Assembly (NCBI RefSeq): GCF_007859635.1
Contig: NZ_CP042306.1
Location: 2,356,001-2,420,000, forward strand
Length of the DNA: 64,000 bases
Reading direction: 5' to 3'
Origin: Sphingomonas panacisoli
GTDB taxonomy: Bacteria > Pseudomonadota > Alphaproteobacteria > Sphingomonadales > Sphingomonadaceae
The position numbers and the translations under genes are program-made. The notes under the pieces were generated by a model. It saw nothing but the letters and a program-made list of their open reading frames with translations, was not told where the DNA came from and did not search any database. Of this stretch, positions 32,816-43,047 are shown piece by piece (position 1 is the first letter of the stretch; each line of letters starts with the position of its first letter).

Positions 32816-34834
32816 TCAGGCGAGGTGGAGGCCGGCGACGGCGAGGTCGATCAGCTTGATGCCGACGAACGGTGCGATCAGGCCGCCGAGGCCGTAGACG
32901 GCGAGGTTGCGCGCGAGCAGCGGTCCCGCGCCGATCGCGCGATATTTTACGCCCTTAAGCGCGAGCGGCACCAAGCACGGGATGATCAGCGCGTTGAAGA
33001 TGATCGCCGACAGGATCGCGCTTTGCGGGCTGGCGAGCCCCATGACGTTAAGCACCGCTAGGCCCGGATAAAGCGCGACGAACATCGCCGGGATGATCGC
33101 GAAATACTTGGCGACGTCGTTCGCCACCGAGAAGGTGGTGAGCGCGCCGCGCGTCATCAGCAGCTGCTTGCCGAGGCCGACGACCTCGATCAGCTTGGTC
33201 GGGTCGCTGTCGAGATCGACCATGTTGCCGGCCTCGCGCGCGGCCTGCGTGCCGGTGTTCATCGCTACGCCGACATCAGCCTGCGCCAGCGCGGGCGCGT
33301 CGTTGGTGCCGTCGCCGCACATCGCGACGAGCTTGCCGCCCTGCTGCTCCTTGCGGATCAGCGCCAGCTTGTCCTCGGGCGTGGCCTCGGCGAGGAAGTC
33401 GTCGACCCCGGCCTCGGCGGCGATGGCGGCGGCGGTCAGCGGGTTGTCGCCAGTGATCATCACGGTACGAATGCCCATCCGGCGCAGCTCGGCGAAGCGC
33501 TCGCGCACCCCGGCCTTGACGACATCCTTTAGCGCGACCGCGCCGACCAGCCGGCCGTCGCGGAGGACCGCCAACGGGGTCATGCCGCCGCGGGCGATTT
33601 CGTCGGTGATTCGCTTGAGTTCGACGGCACCCGGCGCGTCGGCCGCCAGCGTCTTCAGGATCGAATCCACCGCGCCCTTCAGCACCGTCACACCGGCGAC
33701 CTTGACACCCGACGCCCGCGTCTGCGCGGTGAACAGGATGATCTCGGCGTCGCTGGCCAAGGTCGCCGCGGCGGCGAACTTTTCGCGCGCGAGCACGACG
33801 ATCGATCGGCCTTCGGGCGTTTCATCTGCCAGGCTGGCGAGCATCGCCGCTTCGGCCAGCGCCTTGACCTCCATCCCCGCAATGGGACGGAACTCACTCG
33901 CCTGACGGTCGCCGATCGTGATTGTGCCGGTCTTGTCGAGCAGCAAGGTATCGACATCGCCCGCCGCCTCGACTGCGCGGCCCGACTTGGCGAGCACGTT
34001 GAAGCGGATCAGGCGGTCCATGCCCGCAATGCCGATCGCCGACAGCAGCGCCGCGATGGTCGTTGGGATGAGCGTGATCAGCAGTGCAGCGAGGATCGCG
34101 ACAGGCACGCTCCCGCCGGCATAGCTCGCGAAGCCGGGGATCGTCCCGACCGCGATCAGGAAGATGATCGTCAGGCCGACCAGCAGAATGGTCAGCGCGA
34201 TCTCGTTCGGTGTCTTCTGGCGCTCCGCCCCCTCGACCAACGCGATCATGCGATCGAGAAAGCCTTGGCCTGGCTCCTGCGTGACACGGACCTTGATCCG
34301 ATCGGAGATGACGCGCGTGCCGGCCGTCACAGCTGAGCGGTCGCCACCAGCCTCGCGGATCACGGGTGCGCTCTCGCCCGTGATCGCGGCTTCGTTGACA
34401 CTGGCAACGCCCTCGACGACTTCACCATCGGCGGGGATCAGGTCGCCGGTCTCGACCAGCACCATCTCGCCCTTCGCAAGCCGCCACGCCTCGATCATGC
34501 CCCAGGTGTCGCCCACGCCGGTCAGTCGCTTGGCCTGAAGCTGGGACTTAGTCGCGCGCAGGCTCGCCGCCTGTGCCCGGCCGCGACCTTCGGCGAGCGC
34601 TTCGGCGAACGTGCCAAACAGGACGGTCAGCCACAGCCAGACGATGAGCTGGAGTTGGAACCCGACGCCGAGCTTCTCGCCGCCGATCACCAGCAGCACC
34701 GTGAGCAGCGAGGCAATCACCGCCGTCGTGAACAGCACTGGATTCTTGATGAGCTGGCGTGGGTCGAGCTTCTTGAAGGCGTCGCCTATCGCCGGGACGA
34801 TCAACTCGCCCGAGAACATGGAGGTCGTGGTCAT
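32816..34834 (-). CDS. kdpB: potassium-transporting ATPase subunit B
   Basis: 672 residues, P-type ATPase of the Kdp class. Phosphorylation motif DKTGTIT, the TGES actuator motif ([11 protein letters not shown]), the hinge [20 protein letters not shown], and the transmembrane segment [20 protein letters not shown] with its Kdp-type residues. It is full length for the family and appears intact. It lies 10 bases downstream of the remaining end of kdpA. The promoter of the operon has been lost with the first part of kdpA. Confidence 0.95.
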   Translation of the reverse strand: MTTTSMFSGELIVPAIGDAFKKLDPRQLIKNPVLFTTAVIASLLTVLLVIGGEKLGVGFQLQLIVWLWLTVLFGTFAEALAEGRGRAQAASLRATKSQLQAKRLTGVGDTWGMIEAWRLAKGEMVLVETGDLIPADGEVVEGVASVNEAAITGESAPVIREAGGDRSAVTAGTRVISDRIKVRVTQEPGQGFLDRMIALVEGAERQKTPNEIALTILLVGLTIIFLIAVGTIPGFASYAGGSVPVAILAALLITLIPTTIAALLSAIGIAGMDRLIRFNVLAKSGRAVEAAGDVDTLLLDKTGTITIGDRQASEFRPIAGMEVKALAEAAMLASLADETPEGRSIVVLAREKFAAAATLASDAEIILFTAQTRASGVKVAGVTVLKGAVDSILKTLAADAPGAVELKRITDEIARGGMTPLAVLRDGRLVGAVALKDVVKAGVRERFAELRRMGIRTVMITGDNPLTAAAIAAEAGVDDFLAEATPEDKLALIRKEQQGGKLVAMCGDGTNDAPALAQADVGVAMNTGTQAAREAGNMVDLDSDPTKLIEVVGLGKQLLMTRGALTTFSVANDVAKYFAIIPAMFVALYPGLAVLNVMGLASPQSAILSAIIFNALIIPCLVPLALKGVKYRAIGAGPLLARNLAVYGLGGLIAPFVGIKLIDLAVAGLHLA

Positions 34835-34844
34835 GTCGATGTCC

Positions 34845-35192
34845 TCAGAACAGCTGGCCGTTGATCATCGCCAGATGATCGGCGATCGGACCGAGCGCGA
34901 GGCTGGGAAGGAAAGTCAGACCGCCGAGGATCAGGATGATCCCGACCAGCAGCCCGATCCACAGGCCACCCGTCGTTGGAAACGACCCTGCGCCGGCCGG
35001 CGTATGTTTCTTCGCGGCGAGGCTACCCGCGATGGCGAGCACGGGGACGATCACGAAGAACCGCCCGACCCACATCGCAACCGCCAGCAGGCCGTTATAC
35101 CAAGGCGTTCCTGCGGTAAGACCGGCGAAGGCGGAGCCGTTGTTCGCGGTGGCCGAGGCGAAGGCGTACAGAATCTCGCTGAACCCGTGGGG
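34845..35192 (-). pseudogene. kdpA: 3' remnant of kdpA
   Basis: Only the last ~115 residues of KdpA remain, from [20 protein letters not shown] and [20 protein letters not shown] to the C-terminus [16 protein letters not shown] complete KdpA has about 560 residues. The homology stops abruptly at base ~35190, where the opposite strand enters an SDR gene lacking its start. The junction bases GTGGGG are shared by both sides (microhomology). The potassium channel pore is therefore absent and the complex cannot transport potassium unless another kdpA exists. Confidence 0.85.
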
Positions 35193-35864
35193 CGGGCGAT
35201 TGCCCGCTTGCTGGCCAGCGAGGGTGCGCGGGTATTCGTCTGCGGTCGCAGCAAGCAGCATCTGATTGAAGCACTTCAAGCCATTGCCCCTCTCGGTGAG
35301 GCCGATGGCGTCGCGCTCGATCTAGCGAACAAAAATTCGGTCGCGCGCTTCTTCGACGCGGCCGAGAAGTCATTGGGCGGGATCGATGCGGCGATCGTCA
35401 ATGCAGCCGTCGCCGCGTCGGGCCTGACGGAAGAGGGTAAAGTCGACCTTCACGCGATTATCGCGACCGACTTCACCGCTTATCTAGACAGCTGTCGAGA
35501 AGCGGCGGTCCGCATGGGAAATTACGGCGATATCTGCATGATCGGGTCGATGAGCACCTATGCGCTGGGGCCCCACTCGACCGTTTACGCAGGCATAAAA
35601 TACGGCATCCAGGGCTTTGCCGTGGCGTTGCGCCGCGAACTTGGGCCGAAGGGTATCCGAGTGTCGCTGGTAGAGCCCTCGAGAACTGGCTCGGACATGC
35701 AGCTCCCGGACATCTCTCCCAAAAAGCAGCGAGACATGATCGAGGCCCACGAAATGTTGAGAGCTGAAGATATCGCGGTTGGCATCCATTACGTCCTCAC
35801 GCAGCCTCGACGCACCGTCATTCAGCGCCTCGACATTACGCCGAGATTGATGATCGATGAGTGA
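35190..35864 (+). pseudogene. SDR oxidoreductase lacking its N-terminus
   Basis: About 224 codons: [20 protein letters not shown] is where an SDR normally continues after TGxxxGIG, so the first dinucleotide-binding turn and the start codon are missing. The rest is intact: [34 protein letters not shown], catalytic Ser in CMIGSMSTYALG, Tyr/Lys in STVYAGIKYGIQGFAVALRR. It stops at GRP... of a normal SDR tail (RLDITPRLMIDE). The break coincides with the kdpA remnant, head to head. Without the glycine motif, cofactor binding should fail. Confidence 0.8.
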
Positions 35865-35980
35865 TACCGCATTTTTCACCGGCGCATGCGACCATCTCTC
35901 GAGGTGCTGAAGTGAAATTCTATCCGGAATAGCCCGGGGGAGTTCAGGGAACGGCTGCGAGCGCGCATTGTTCATGCGTT

Positions 35981-36853
35981 GTGCAAACGAAACGATCGTT
36001 GATTAGACTGTTGTCGGCAGTTGTCCTGTTGGGGGCGCTTTCCGGGTGCGAACCCGCTATACTCGATTCCGCCGGACCGGTCGCCGCGAGCGATCGACAC
36101 ATCATGCTCGACGCGTTTGCGATCATGCTAGCGATCGTCGTGCCGGTAATCGCGGCGACGTTGGCGTTCGCCTGGTGGTTTCGCGCAGGCAATTCGCGCG
36201 CGAAATATCGACCCGACTGGGCCTATTCGGGACAGCTCGAACTACTGGTCTGGTCGGTGCCGACGCTGGCCGTAATCTTCCTTGGCGGTATCGCCTGGAT
36301 CGGCAGCCACGCCGCCGATCCCGCAACGCCGATCGGCAGCGATCCGCCCTTGCGTGTCGAGGTCGTCTCGCTCGATTGGAAATGGCTGTTCATCTACCCG
36401 GACCAGGGCGTGGCCAGTGTGAATCATCTGGTCGTGCCCGCCGGTCGCGCGGTCAGCCTGCGTCTGACGTCGGCAACGGTGATGAACAGTTTCTTCGTGC
36501 CGCAGCTTGGCAGCCAGATCTACACGATGGCGGGGATGACGACCCGGCTCAACTGGCGCGCCGATCGCACGGGACGCTATCGCGGACTGTCGGCAAACTA
36601 TAGCGGCAGCGGGTTTCCCGGCATGGCGTTGGCGGTCGATGCGGTGACGCCCGACCAGTTCGCCCGCTGGATTCAAGGCGCGAAAGCCGGCGCGCAGATC
36701 CTCGACGGTGCCGCCTATGCCGGGCTGTTGCGCCCCAGCCGCAACGTGGCGCCCTACACGTATCGCGCCGTCGCGCCGGGGCTGTTCGACGCGATCGTGC
36801 GCGATGCGGGTACCCGTACCGCGCAGACCGCGGTCGACGGACGGGGGAACTAG
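35981..36853 (+). CDS. cyoA: cytochrome o ubiquinol oxidase subunit II
   Basis: 290 residues from a GTG; the nearby ATG at 35974 is out of frame. Lipoprotein signal ([13 protein letters not shown]), two membrane helices ([40 protein letters not shown]), then a periplasmic cupredoxin-like domain with [20 protein letters not shown] and [18 protein letters not shown], the CyoA pattern. The CuA ligands of cytochrome c oxidases are absent, as expected for a quinol oxidase. First gene of the cyo operon; TAGGATG overlaps with cyoB. Confidence 0.92.
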   Translation: MQTKRSLIRLLSAVVLLGALSGCEPAILDSAGPVAASDRHIMLDAFAIMLAIVVPVIAATLAFAWWFRAGNSRAKYRPDWAYSGQLELLVWSVPTLAVIFLGGIAWIGSHAADPATPIGSDPPLRVEVVSLDWKWLFIYPDQGVASVNHLVVPAGRAVSLRLTSATVMNSFFVPQLGSQIYTMAGMTTRLNWRADRTGRYRGLSANYSGSGFPGMALAVDAVTPDQFARWIQGAKAGAQILDGAAYAGLLRPSRNVAPYTYRAVAPGLFDAIVRDAGTRTAQTAVDGRGN

Positions 36854-36854
36854 G

Positions 36855-38855
36855 ATGTTCGGCAAGCTCGGCTGGAACGCCATTCCGTTCGACGAACCGC
36901 TGCCGATGACGTCGTCGCTGATCGTCGCGCTGGCGATCTGCACCGTGCTGGTCTGGGTATGGCGGGCGGGGCACTTCCCGTACCTGTGGCGCGAATGGAT
37001 CACGTCGGTCGACCATAAGCGGATCGGCGTGATGTATTGCCTGCTCGCCGGCGTGATGCTGCTGCGCGGTTTTTCCGACGCTCTGCTAATGCGCGGGCAG
37101 CAAGCGGTGGCGTACGGCAACGACGGCTATCTCGCGACCGATCACTTTGCCCAAGTGTTCTCCGCGCACGGGACGATCATGATCTTCTTCGTCGCGATGA
37201 CGTTCATGATCGGGCTGATCAACTTCGCCGTCCCGCTTCAGCTAGGAGTGCGCGACGTGGCCTTCCCGACGCTCAATTCGGTGAGCTTCTGGCTGACCGC
37301 GAGCGGTGCTCTGCTGGTCAACATCAGCCTGTTCATTGGCGAATTCGCCAAGACCGGCTGGGTGATCTATCCGCCGTTGAGCGAGTTGCGCTTTTCGCCC
37401 GGCGTCGGGGTCGATTATTATATCTGGGCGATCCAAATATCGGGCGTCGGCACACTGCTGACCGGGGTCAACTTCGTCACCACCATCCTGAAGACGCGTG
37501 CGCCGGGCATGAGCTATACACGGATGCCGATGTTCTGCTGGACCGCGCTCGCGACCAGCCTGCTGATCGTCGCCGCCTTCCCGATCCTGACCGCGACGCT
37601 CGGGATGCTCAGCCTCGACCGCTATCTCGGCTTCCACTTCTTCACCAACGAAGCCGGCGGCAACGCGATGATGTTCATAAACCTGATCTGGGCATGGGGT
37701 CATCCCGAGGTCTACATCCTGATCCTGCCCGCGTTCGGCGTATTCAGCGAAGTCGTCGCGACCTTCTCCGCCAAGCCGCTGTTCGGCTATCGATCGATGG
37801 TGATTGCGACGATGGCGATCTGCCTGTTGTCGTTCATGGTGTGGCTGCACCATTTCTTCACGATGGGCGCGGGCGGCGACGTCAACGGCTTCTTTGGGAT
37901 CATGACGATGATCATCGCGGTGCCGACCGGGGTGAAGGTCTTCAACTGGCTGTTCACGATGTACGGCGGTCGCATCCGCTTCACCTCGCCGATGCTCTGG
38001 GCGATCGGTTTCATGGTGACGTTCGTGATCGGTGGGATGACCGGGGTGCTGCTGGCAGTGCCGCCCGCCGATTTCCAGCTGCACAACTCGCTGTTCCTAG
38101 TCGCACATTTCCATAACGTCGTGATCGGCGGGGTGTTGTTCGGGGCATTTGCCGGGCTGACCTATTGGTGGCCCAAGGCGTTCGGGTTCCGGCTCGATGA
38201 AAAGTGGGGCAAGCGCGCCTTCTGGCTGTGGATCACCGGCTTCTACGTCGCCTTCATGCCGCTCTACCTGCTCGGCCTGATGGGAATGACGCGGCGGCTG
38301 GCGCGTTACGACGTGCCGGGCTGGCATCCCTGGTTGCTCGTCGCGGCGGCGGGCGCAGTGTTGATCGCGGGCGGGATCGCGTGTCAGATCATGCAGCTCT
38401 ACGTCAGCATCCGCAATCGCGCAGCATTGTGCGAGGATAGCGGCGATCCGTGGGACGGCCGCACACTCGAATGGTCGACGCTGTCGCCGCCGCCGGAATA
38501 TAACTTCGCGGTGCTGCCCAACGTAGAGGGCGAGGACGCCTATTGGGGCATGAAGCAGCGAGCGAAGGACGAGCAATCGTCCGACGACGCGCCCGATTAT
38601 GAAGACATCGACCTGCCGCGTAGTTCGGCGACGGGCGTGGTATGCGCGTTCTTCGCCAGCGCGATCGGATTCGCGCTGATCTGGAATATCTGGTGGCTGG
38701 CAGTGGTCGGCATCCTGGGCGCATGGGCGACGTTCGTCGTGTTCGCCTGGCGCGACGAAGGTGAACGGCGGATTTCGTTGTCCGACCTCGCCCGCGACGA
38801 TGCCGCGCGTCTTGCCTATTTCAAGACCCGTCTCTCGTCGGACCGCGCCGCATGA
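36855..38855 (+). CDS. cyoB: cytochrome o ubiquinol oxidase subunit I
   Basis: 666 residues from ATG 36855, one base after the cyoA stop. The haem-copper oxidase core shows [15 protein letters not shown] (CuB His and cross-linked Tyr), [10 protein letters not shown] (two CuB His), and [12 protein letters not shown] (haem ligands). The first haem ligand His is in [13 protein letters not shown]-terminal extra helix ([16 protein letters not shown]) and C-terminal extensions are typical for CyoB. It is the catalytic proton-pumping subunit reducing O2 with ubiquinol. Confidence 0.96.
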   Translation: MFGKLGWNAIPFDEPLPMTSSLIVALAICTVLVWVWRAGHFPYLWREWITSVDHKRIGVMYCLLAGVMLLRGFSDALLMRGQQAVAYGNDGYLATDHFAQVFSAHGTIMIFFVAMTFMIGLINFAVPLQLGVRDVAFPTLNSVSFWLTASGALLVNISLFIGEFAKTGWVIYPPLSELRFSPGVGVDYYIWAIQISGVGTLLTGVNFVTTILKTRAPGMSYTRMPMFCWTALATSLLIVAAFPILTATLGMLSLDRYLGFHFFTNEAGGNAMMFINLIWAWGHPEVYILILPAFGVFSEVVATFSAKPLFGYRSMVIATMAICLLSFMVWLHHFFTMGAGGDVNGFFGIMTMIIAVPTGVKVFNWLFTMYGGRIRFTSPMLWAIGFMVTFVIGGMTGVLLAVPPADFQLHNSLFLVAHFHNVVIGGVLFGAFAGLTYWWPKAFGFRLDEKWGKRAFWLWITGFYVAFMPLYLLGLMGMTRRLARYDVPGWHPWLLVAAAGAVLIAGGIACQIMQLYVSIRNRAALCEDSGDPWDGRTLEWSTLSPPPEYNFAVLPNVEGEDAYWGMKQRAKDEQSSDDAPDYEDIDLPRSSATGVVCAFFASAIGFALIWNIWWLAVVGILGAWATFVVFAWRDEGERRISLSDLARDDAARLAYFKTRLSSDRAA

Positions 38856-39490
38856 CCGCGCGCACCGCCGACGATCCGCACCAGCTCGGCCATGGTGACG
38901 CCGTACCGATCAGCGAACGCGGCCCGGCGCCCAAGCATATCGTGGTCGCCTATGGCTTCTGGATCTTCCTGCTGTCGGACTTCGTGCTCTTTTCGGGGCT
39001 GTTCGCCAGTTATGCGGTGCTGACGCCGGCAACGGCGGGTGGGCCGCACGGGCGCGACCTCTTCGACTTGCCGCTGGTCGCGCTGGAAACGAGCATGTTG
39101 CTGCTGTCGTCGTTCACCTGCGGCCTAGCCGGGGTAGCGATGATGGCGCGCAAAGAGGGCTGGTTCCAGGTGGCGATGGCCGTCACGGCGCTGCTCGGCC
39201 TCGGCTTCCTGGCGATCGAGCTGACCGAGTTTGCGCGGCTGATCGCCAATGGCAACGGGCCGCAGCGCAGCGCGTTCCTGTCTGCCTTCTTCGCCTTGGT
39301 CGGCTGTCACGGCATCCATGTCGCGATCGGTTTGCTGTGGCTGACGACGATGATAGCGCAGGTCCGCGCCAAGGGCTTCCGCGACGATATCGAACGGCGG
39401 ACGGCGTGCTTCATGCTGTTCTGGCATGCGCTAGACATTATCTGGGTCGCGCTGTTCACGATGGTCTATCTGTTGGGAGTCTATGCATGA
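38852..39490 (+). CDS. cyoC: cytochrome o ubiquinol oxidase subunit III
   Basis: 212 residues, five hydrophobic segments; ATGA overlap with cyoB. Signature [20 protein letters not shown] and [20 protein letters not shown] with [20 protein letters not shown] at the end, as in CyoC. Assembly and stability subunit; start confirmed by the coupling. Confidence 0.94.
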   Translation: MTARTADDPHQLGHGDAVPISERGPAPKHIVVAYGFWIFLLSDFVLFSGLFASYAVLTPATAGGPHGRDLFDLPLVALETSMLLLSSFTCGLAGVAMMARKEGWFQVAMAVTALLGLGFLAIELTEFARLIANGNGPQRSAFLSAFFALVGCHGIHVAIGLLWLTTMIAQVRAKGFRDDIERRTACFMLFWHALDIIWVALFTMVYLLGVYA

Positions 39491-39855
39491 GCGGCGACAA
39501 GGCCCCGGGGTCAAAGGATGAGCAACGCTTGCCGCAGCGCGCGGTGATCGGATATTTCATCGGCCTGTCGCTCGCGGCGCTGTTGACGGCGGCGGCGTTT
39601 CTCCTGCCGACGACCGATCTTGTCTGGGCACCCGCAATCCCAGTCGCGTTGGTCGCGCTGGCGGTGGGGCAGATGGGCGTGCACCTAGCCTTCTTCCTGC
39701 ACATCACCACCGGTCCGGACAATACGAATAACATCCTGGCGCTGGCGTTCGGATTATTGATCGTCGGACTGGTGCTGGTCGGGTCGATCTGGATCATGGC
39801 GCATCTCAACCAGAACATGTTGCCGATGGACGCGCTCAATCGGATGCAGCGCTAG
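39487..39855 (+). CDS. cyoD: cytochrome o ubiquinol oxidase subunit IV
   Basis: 122 residues from ATG 39487 overlapping the cyoC stop (ATGA). Three helices: FIGLSLAALLTAAAFLLPTT, ALVALAVGQMGVHLAFFLHI, GLLIVGLVLVGSIWIMAHLN, ending in NQNMLPM, typical of CyoD. No cyoE (haem O synthase) follows; it must lie elsewhere, or haem O is supplied by another gene. Confidence 0.9.
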   Translation: MSGDKAPGSKDEQRLPQRAVIGYFIGLSLAALLTAAAFLLPTTDLVWAPAIPVALVALAVGQMGVHLAFFLHITTGPDNTNNILALAFGLLIVGLVLVGSIWIMAHLNQNMLPMDALNRMQR

Positions 39856-39947
39856 GGCGTGCGACGCGCCGCCAATTCTCCCAATTTGCGACGAACCTGA
39901 AAGCGTCATGGCGCGTTGAGTGCCGTGACCGCTTCCGGAGACGCTAT

Positions 39948-40376
39948 TTGGCCAGACCTCATCCTCGCGCCGCCAAACTGTTCGTGCCGTTGCACGGCGT
40001 CCTGGCGGCGTTCCCGCTCGCCTTCTTTGTCGCCGCCTTCTTTAGCGACTGGGCTTATGCGGACAGCGCCAACATGCAATGGGCAAACTTCTCCGTTTGG
40101 TTGATAACGGGCGGCGTGATCATGGCGATCGTTGCCGGTATCGCGGGTATCGTCGATGCGCTGGTCGTCGGCGATACGACGCGCCGCCGGTCGTCGCTGC
40201 ATGCGATCCTGACCGTCGTCATGCTGGTGCTCGCTGTCATCAACGCCTTCATCCATAGCCGCGATGGCTGGACGTCGGTGGTGCCGGCCGGGATCATCCT
40301 TTCTGCGCTCACCGCGGTGGTCGTGCTGGTGGCGAGCTGGCTGGGGTATGCCGCCCGCCGGGAGGGTGTGGCATGA
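39948..40376 (+). CDS. DUF2231 membrane protein
   Basis: 142 residues from a TTG at 39948. DUF2231 layout: LFVPLHGVLAAFPLAFFVAA and four hydrophobic segments, with ATP- or ligand-free core; a His in HGVLAAFP and in ILTVVMLVLAVINAFIHSRD can bind haem in related proteins. Follows cyoD by 92 bases and overlaps the next gene by ATGA, so belongs to the cyo/PQQ transcription unit. It may serve as membrane redox partner or haem-b anchor for the dehydrogenase, which is inference. Confidence 0.75.
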   Translation: MARPHPRAAKLFVPLHGVLAAFPLAFFVAAFFSDWAYADSANMQWANFSVWLITGGVIMAIVAGIAGIVDALVVGDTTRRRSSLHAILTVVMLVLAVINAFIHSRDGWTSVVPAGIILSALTAVVVLVASWLGYAARREGVA

Positions 40377-41671
40377 CCATCCGCGCGCTATTGTCGTCTT
40401 CGCCCCTGATCATGCTGGCCGCGTGCAGCGGTGGGGGCGGCAATGCCGACGACCAGATCGGTCCCAATCCGAAACTGCCCGCAATCAACCAGTATCTGAT
40501 GCCGCCGATGCATGTAGCGAGCGTCGAGCCCTGGGCAAATGGCGCGACGCCGACGGTCGCGGCAGGGCTGAGGATCACAGCATTCGCGAGCGATTTCCAC
40601 AATGTCCGCTCGGTCTACACGCTGCCCAACGGCGACGTGCTGGCGGTCGAGGCCAAGGCGCCCGAGGAACCCGTCGCTCGGCCCAAGGACATCCTCGTCG
40701 GCTTCATCCAGGGGTTCGGCCATTCCAAGGTGAGGGGCGAGAGCCGCATCATATTGCTCCGCGATGCCGATGGCGACGGCAAGCCCGAAGTGCGCACCGT
40801 GCTGATCGATCACCTCAACGCCCCGTTCGGCGTCGCCCTGGTCGGTGGCGATCTGTACGTCGCGAACACCGATGCGATCCTGCGCTATCCCTACGTGCCG
40901 GGCCAGACCCAGATCACAGCCAAGCCGACAGTCCTGACCGAATTGCCTGGCGGCCCGATCGATCACCACTGGACCAAGAGCCTGGTCGCCAGTCCGGACG
41001 GCAGCAAGCTGTACGTCGGGATCGGCTCCAACAGCAACATCACCGAAAACGGGATCGAAGCGGAGAAGGATCGCGCCCGCATTTGGGAGGTTGACCGCTC
41101 CACCGGCGCGCACCGCGATTTCGCGACGGGCTTGCGCAATCCCACCGGCCTGTCCTTCGAACCGACGAGCAACCAGCTCTGGACCGTCGTCAACGAACGC
41201 GACGAGCTCGGGCCCGACCTCGTGCCGGACTATATGACCTCGGTGCGTGATGGCTCCTTCTACGGGTGGCCGTACAGCTACTATGGACAGAACGTTGATC
41301 CGCGCGTCCAGCCGCAACGCCCTGATCTGGTCGCGCGGGCGATCCCGCCCGATTATGCGCTAAGCTCGCACGTCGCGCCACTTGGTATGGCCTTCAGCGC
41401 CAATGCGGCGGCGCTCCCGCCGCAATTTCGTAGCGGCGCGTTCGTCGGCGAGCATGGCAGCTGGAACCGCGGCAATCTGAACGGGTACAAGGTGATTTAT
41501 ATTCCGTTCGTCAATGGCCGGCCCGCTGGCAAACCGGTCGACGTCGTCACTGGCTTTATCAAGGACGGCAAGGCGCAAGGACGGCCGGTTGGCGTCGCGA
41601 TTGACCGCCGCGGGGCTCTGTTGATCGCGGACGATGGCGGCAACGTCGTCTGGAGAGTGACGGGCAAATAA
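40373..41671 (+). CDS. PQQ-type sugar (sorbosone) dehydrogenase lipoprotein
   Basis: 432 residues. Lipoprotein signal (LIMLAACSGGGG, Cys at 19). Six-bladed propeller of the soluble glucose/L-sorbosone dehydrogenase family: RDADGDGKPEVRTVLIDHLN, APFGVALVGGDLYVANTDAI, SLVASPDGSKLYVGIGSNSN, GLRNPTGLSFEPTSNQLWTV, and VGVAIDRRGALLIADDGGNV. The segments GWPYSYYGQ and GEHGSWNR also fit. Such enzymes oxidise sugars or aldehydes with PQQ in the periplasm and pass electrons to ubiquinone. Overlaps the DUF2231 gene and lies downstream of cyoABCD, suggesting a dehydrogenase-to-quinol-oxidase chain. Confidence 0.87.
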   Translation: MTIRALLSSSPLIMLAACSGGGGNADDQIGPNPKLPAINQYLMPPMHVASVEPWANGATPTVAAGLRITAFASDFHNVRSVYTLPNGDVLAVEAKAPEEPVARPKDILVGFIQGFGHSKVRGESRIILLRDADGDGKPEVRTVLIDHLNAPFGVALVGGDLYVANTDAILRYPYVPGQTQITAKPTVLTELPGGPIDHHWTKSLVASPDGSKLYVGIGSNSNITENGIEAEKDRARIWEVDRSTGAHRDFATGLRNPTGLSFEPTSNQLWTVVNERDELGPDLVPDYMTSVRDGSFYGWPYSYYGQNVDPRVQPQRPDLVARAIPPDYALSSHVAPLGMAFSANAAALPPQFRSGAFVGEHGSWNRGNLNGYKVIYIPFVNGRPAGKPVDVVTGFIKDGKAQGRPVGVAIDRRGALLIADDGGNVVWRVTGK

Positions 41672-41673
41672 TT

Positions 41674-41704
41674 GTCCGCAACGCGCCCCAATTTAGGTCA
41701 TTGG
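41674..41704 (-). repeat. dispersed element, half-copy E15, inverse orientation
   Basis: Read on the minus strand: AATGACCTAAATTGGGGCGC then GTTGCGGAC. It is the only clear reverse-oriented copy. Confidence 0.55.
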
Positions 41705-41952
41705 CTAGCGCGGCCCTCATAGAAAAAGCTGCCGCCGTTAATTGGCTGCCGTGGACTAAGGGAGAAAGTGCGGGCCGGCGCAGTGTTACATGCAACCCCG
41801 GCCCACATCGGTACGCGAATTGGGATCAAACCACCGATCGCTGCACAAGCGTTACCGAGGCGGAAGGTTCCGAGGCCGACGGCGAATGTCCGCTATTGGG
41901 TGGAAAGCGGAGGGTCCGCTTTCAGGCGAGTAATGAGCTAATCAGAAGAGAC

Positions 41953-41980
41953 GGCCGGCGCGGGGATCAGCGCGCCGACC
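41953..41980 (-). terminator. hairpin downstream of ferritin-like gene
   Basis: GGCCGGCGCG, eight-base loop, CGCGCCGACC (one mismatch). It lies 28 bases beyond the end of the ferritin-like gene on the minus strand. No T-run, so a factor-dependent or weak terminator. Confidence 0.5.
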
Positions 41981-42007
41981 ATCACAGCAGGGTATGAAAT
42001 AGACGCT

Positions 42008-43024
42008 TTACGGTTGTGCGGTGCTCGTTCGGATGGTGCCGTTGACACCGTTGGGGAAGAAACCTCCGCCAACGAGTGCCGATTTCGACAGATAGACGAT
42101 GTTGAGCACCGCGCCCGTCGTCCGGCTGAATGCGACCGCGTTGCTGTCGGCCGGCACGATATTGGACGTGACGCCGCCGTCGGGGCTGGCGATGCCCTGA
42201 TCGTCGTCGCTCGCGCCGTCGAGGCTGTCGCGCGCGTCGCTGATCTTACCAGCGCTTTCGATCAGCATCAGGCTCGGTGTCGTCAGACCCTTGCGGTAGA
42301 GCACCGTGCGGACCAGGCCTGCATGATAAGCTTCCGCCGCGAGGATACCGGCTGCCGCCTCAAGATAGGTCTTGTTGCTGATCAACGGCGCCGCGCCTTT
42401 GTAAGCGGTCACCCCGACATCTTCGAAGATGTAGGCGGCGAGCAGGAAGTTCTCATCGCTGGCATACGGATCGAAAGTTTGTGCAGCGGTGATCACGCCT
42501 GCGGCACGCGCCGCTGCGGTGAAGGCGCCGTTGGCACCGCCATCGATGTTTATGTTCGGCATGGCCACAGCCGCGCCGCCTAGAGCACCGCGGAGGAATT
42601 GGACGTGCGCCGCTTCATCCTGCGCGATTTCGCGGGCGTACTGGGCAACAACGGGATCGGTAAACGTCACCGCCCGGCCACCGGTCACACTGCCTTGCGT
42701 TCCTACACCTTGCGTCGCCACCGCAGGCAATCCCATTCCTATTGTCGCATAGGTATAGAACTGGGCCTCGAGATACTCGAGATTCAGCGCAAAGTTGAGC
42801 ACGTCTGCGTCGGTGATCGCCGCTGGCGTAGGGGTCGGCGTTGGAGCGGGTGCGGGCGTCGGGGTCGGGGTGCCGCCATTATTGTCGTCGTTGCACGCGC
42901 TGAGCATGGCGAGACTGCCGAGCCCAGCCGCACCGGCTCCGGCCATACGCAGGAACCGGCGTCGTTCGGCACGACGTGCTTCGCTGGCCTCAAGAATGGC
43001 GAGCGCGGTATCGTTATCGATCAT
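42008..43024 (-). CDS. Tat lipoprotein, ferritin-like (desiccation-protein type)
   Basis: 338 residues. Twin-arginine signal RRRFLRMAGAGAAGLGSLAM followed by LSAC, so a Tat lipoprotein. Next is a flexible proline/threonine linker (TPTPTPAPAPTPTPTP) and then a ferritin-like four-helix domain: [80 protein letters not shown]. The Glu/His residues ([23 protein letters not shown]) fit a di-iron centre. Proteins of this family include the plant desiccation protein pcC13-62. It is 23 bases downstream of its paralogue. Confidence 0.83.
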   Translation of the reverse strand: MIDNDTALAILEASEARRAERRRFLRMAGAGAAGLGSLAMLSACNDDNNGGTPTPTPAPAPTPTPTPAAITDADVLNFALNLEYLEAQFYTYATIGMGLPAVATQGVGTQGSVTGGRAVTFTDPVVAQYAREIAQDEAAHVQFLRGALGGAAVAMPNINIDGGANGAFTAAARAAGVITAAQTFDPYASDENFLLAAYIFEDVGVTAYKGAAPLISNKTYLEAAAGILAAEAYHAGLVRTVLYRKGLTTPSLMLIESAGKISDARDSLDGASDDDQGIASPDGGVTSNIVPADSNAVAFSRTTGAVLNIVYLSKSALVGGGFFPNGVNGTIRTSTAQP

Positions 43025-43047
43025 GTCTAATCTCCTTTCGCTCGGAT

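Larger units (their letters stand above)
41672..42007. other. 336-base gap with inverted repeat copy E15 and a hairpin
   Basis: Convergent gap between the sugar dehydrogenase (plus) and the ferritin-like gene (minus). It contains a half-copy of the dispersed element in inverse orientation (41674-41704) and a hairpin at 41953-41980. Otherwise nothing coding was seen. Confidence 0.5.

Noticed and set aside
32816..34834. Possible KdpF or small Kdp peptide
   Set aside because: The gaps between kdpA, kdpB and kdpC are 10-11 bases and hold no reading frame.
42784..42870. Gly-Val repeat-like frames on the plus strand
   Set aside because: They are the antisense of the Pro-Thr linker in the ferritin-like lipoprotein.
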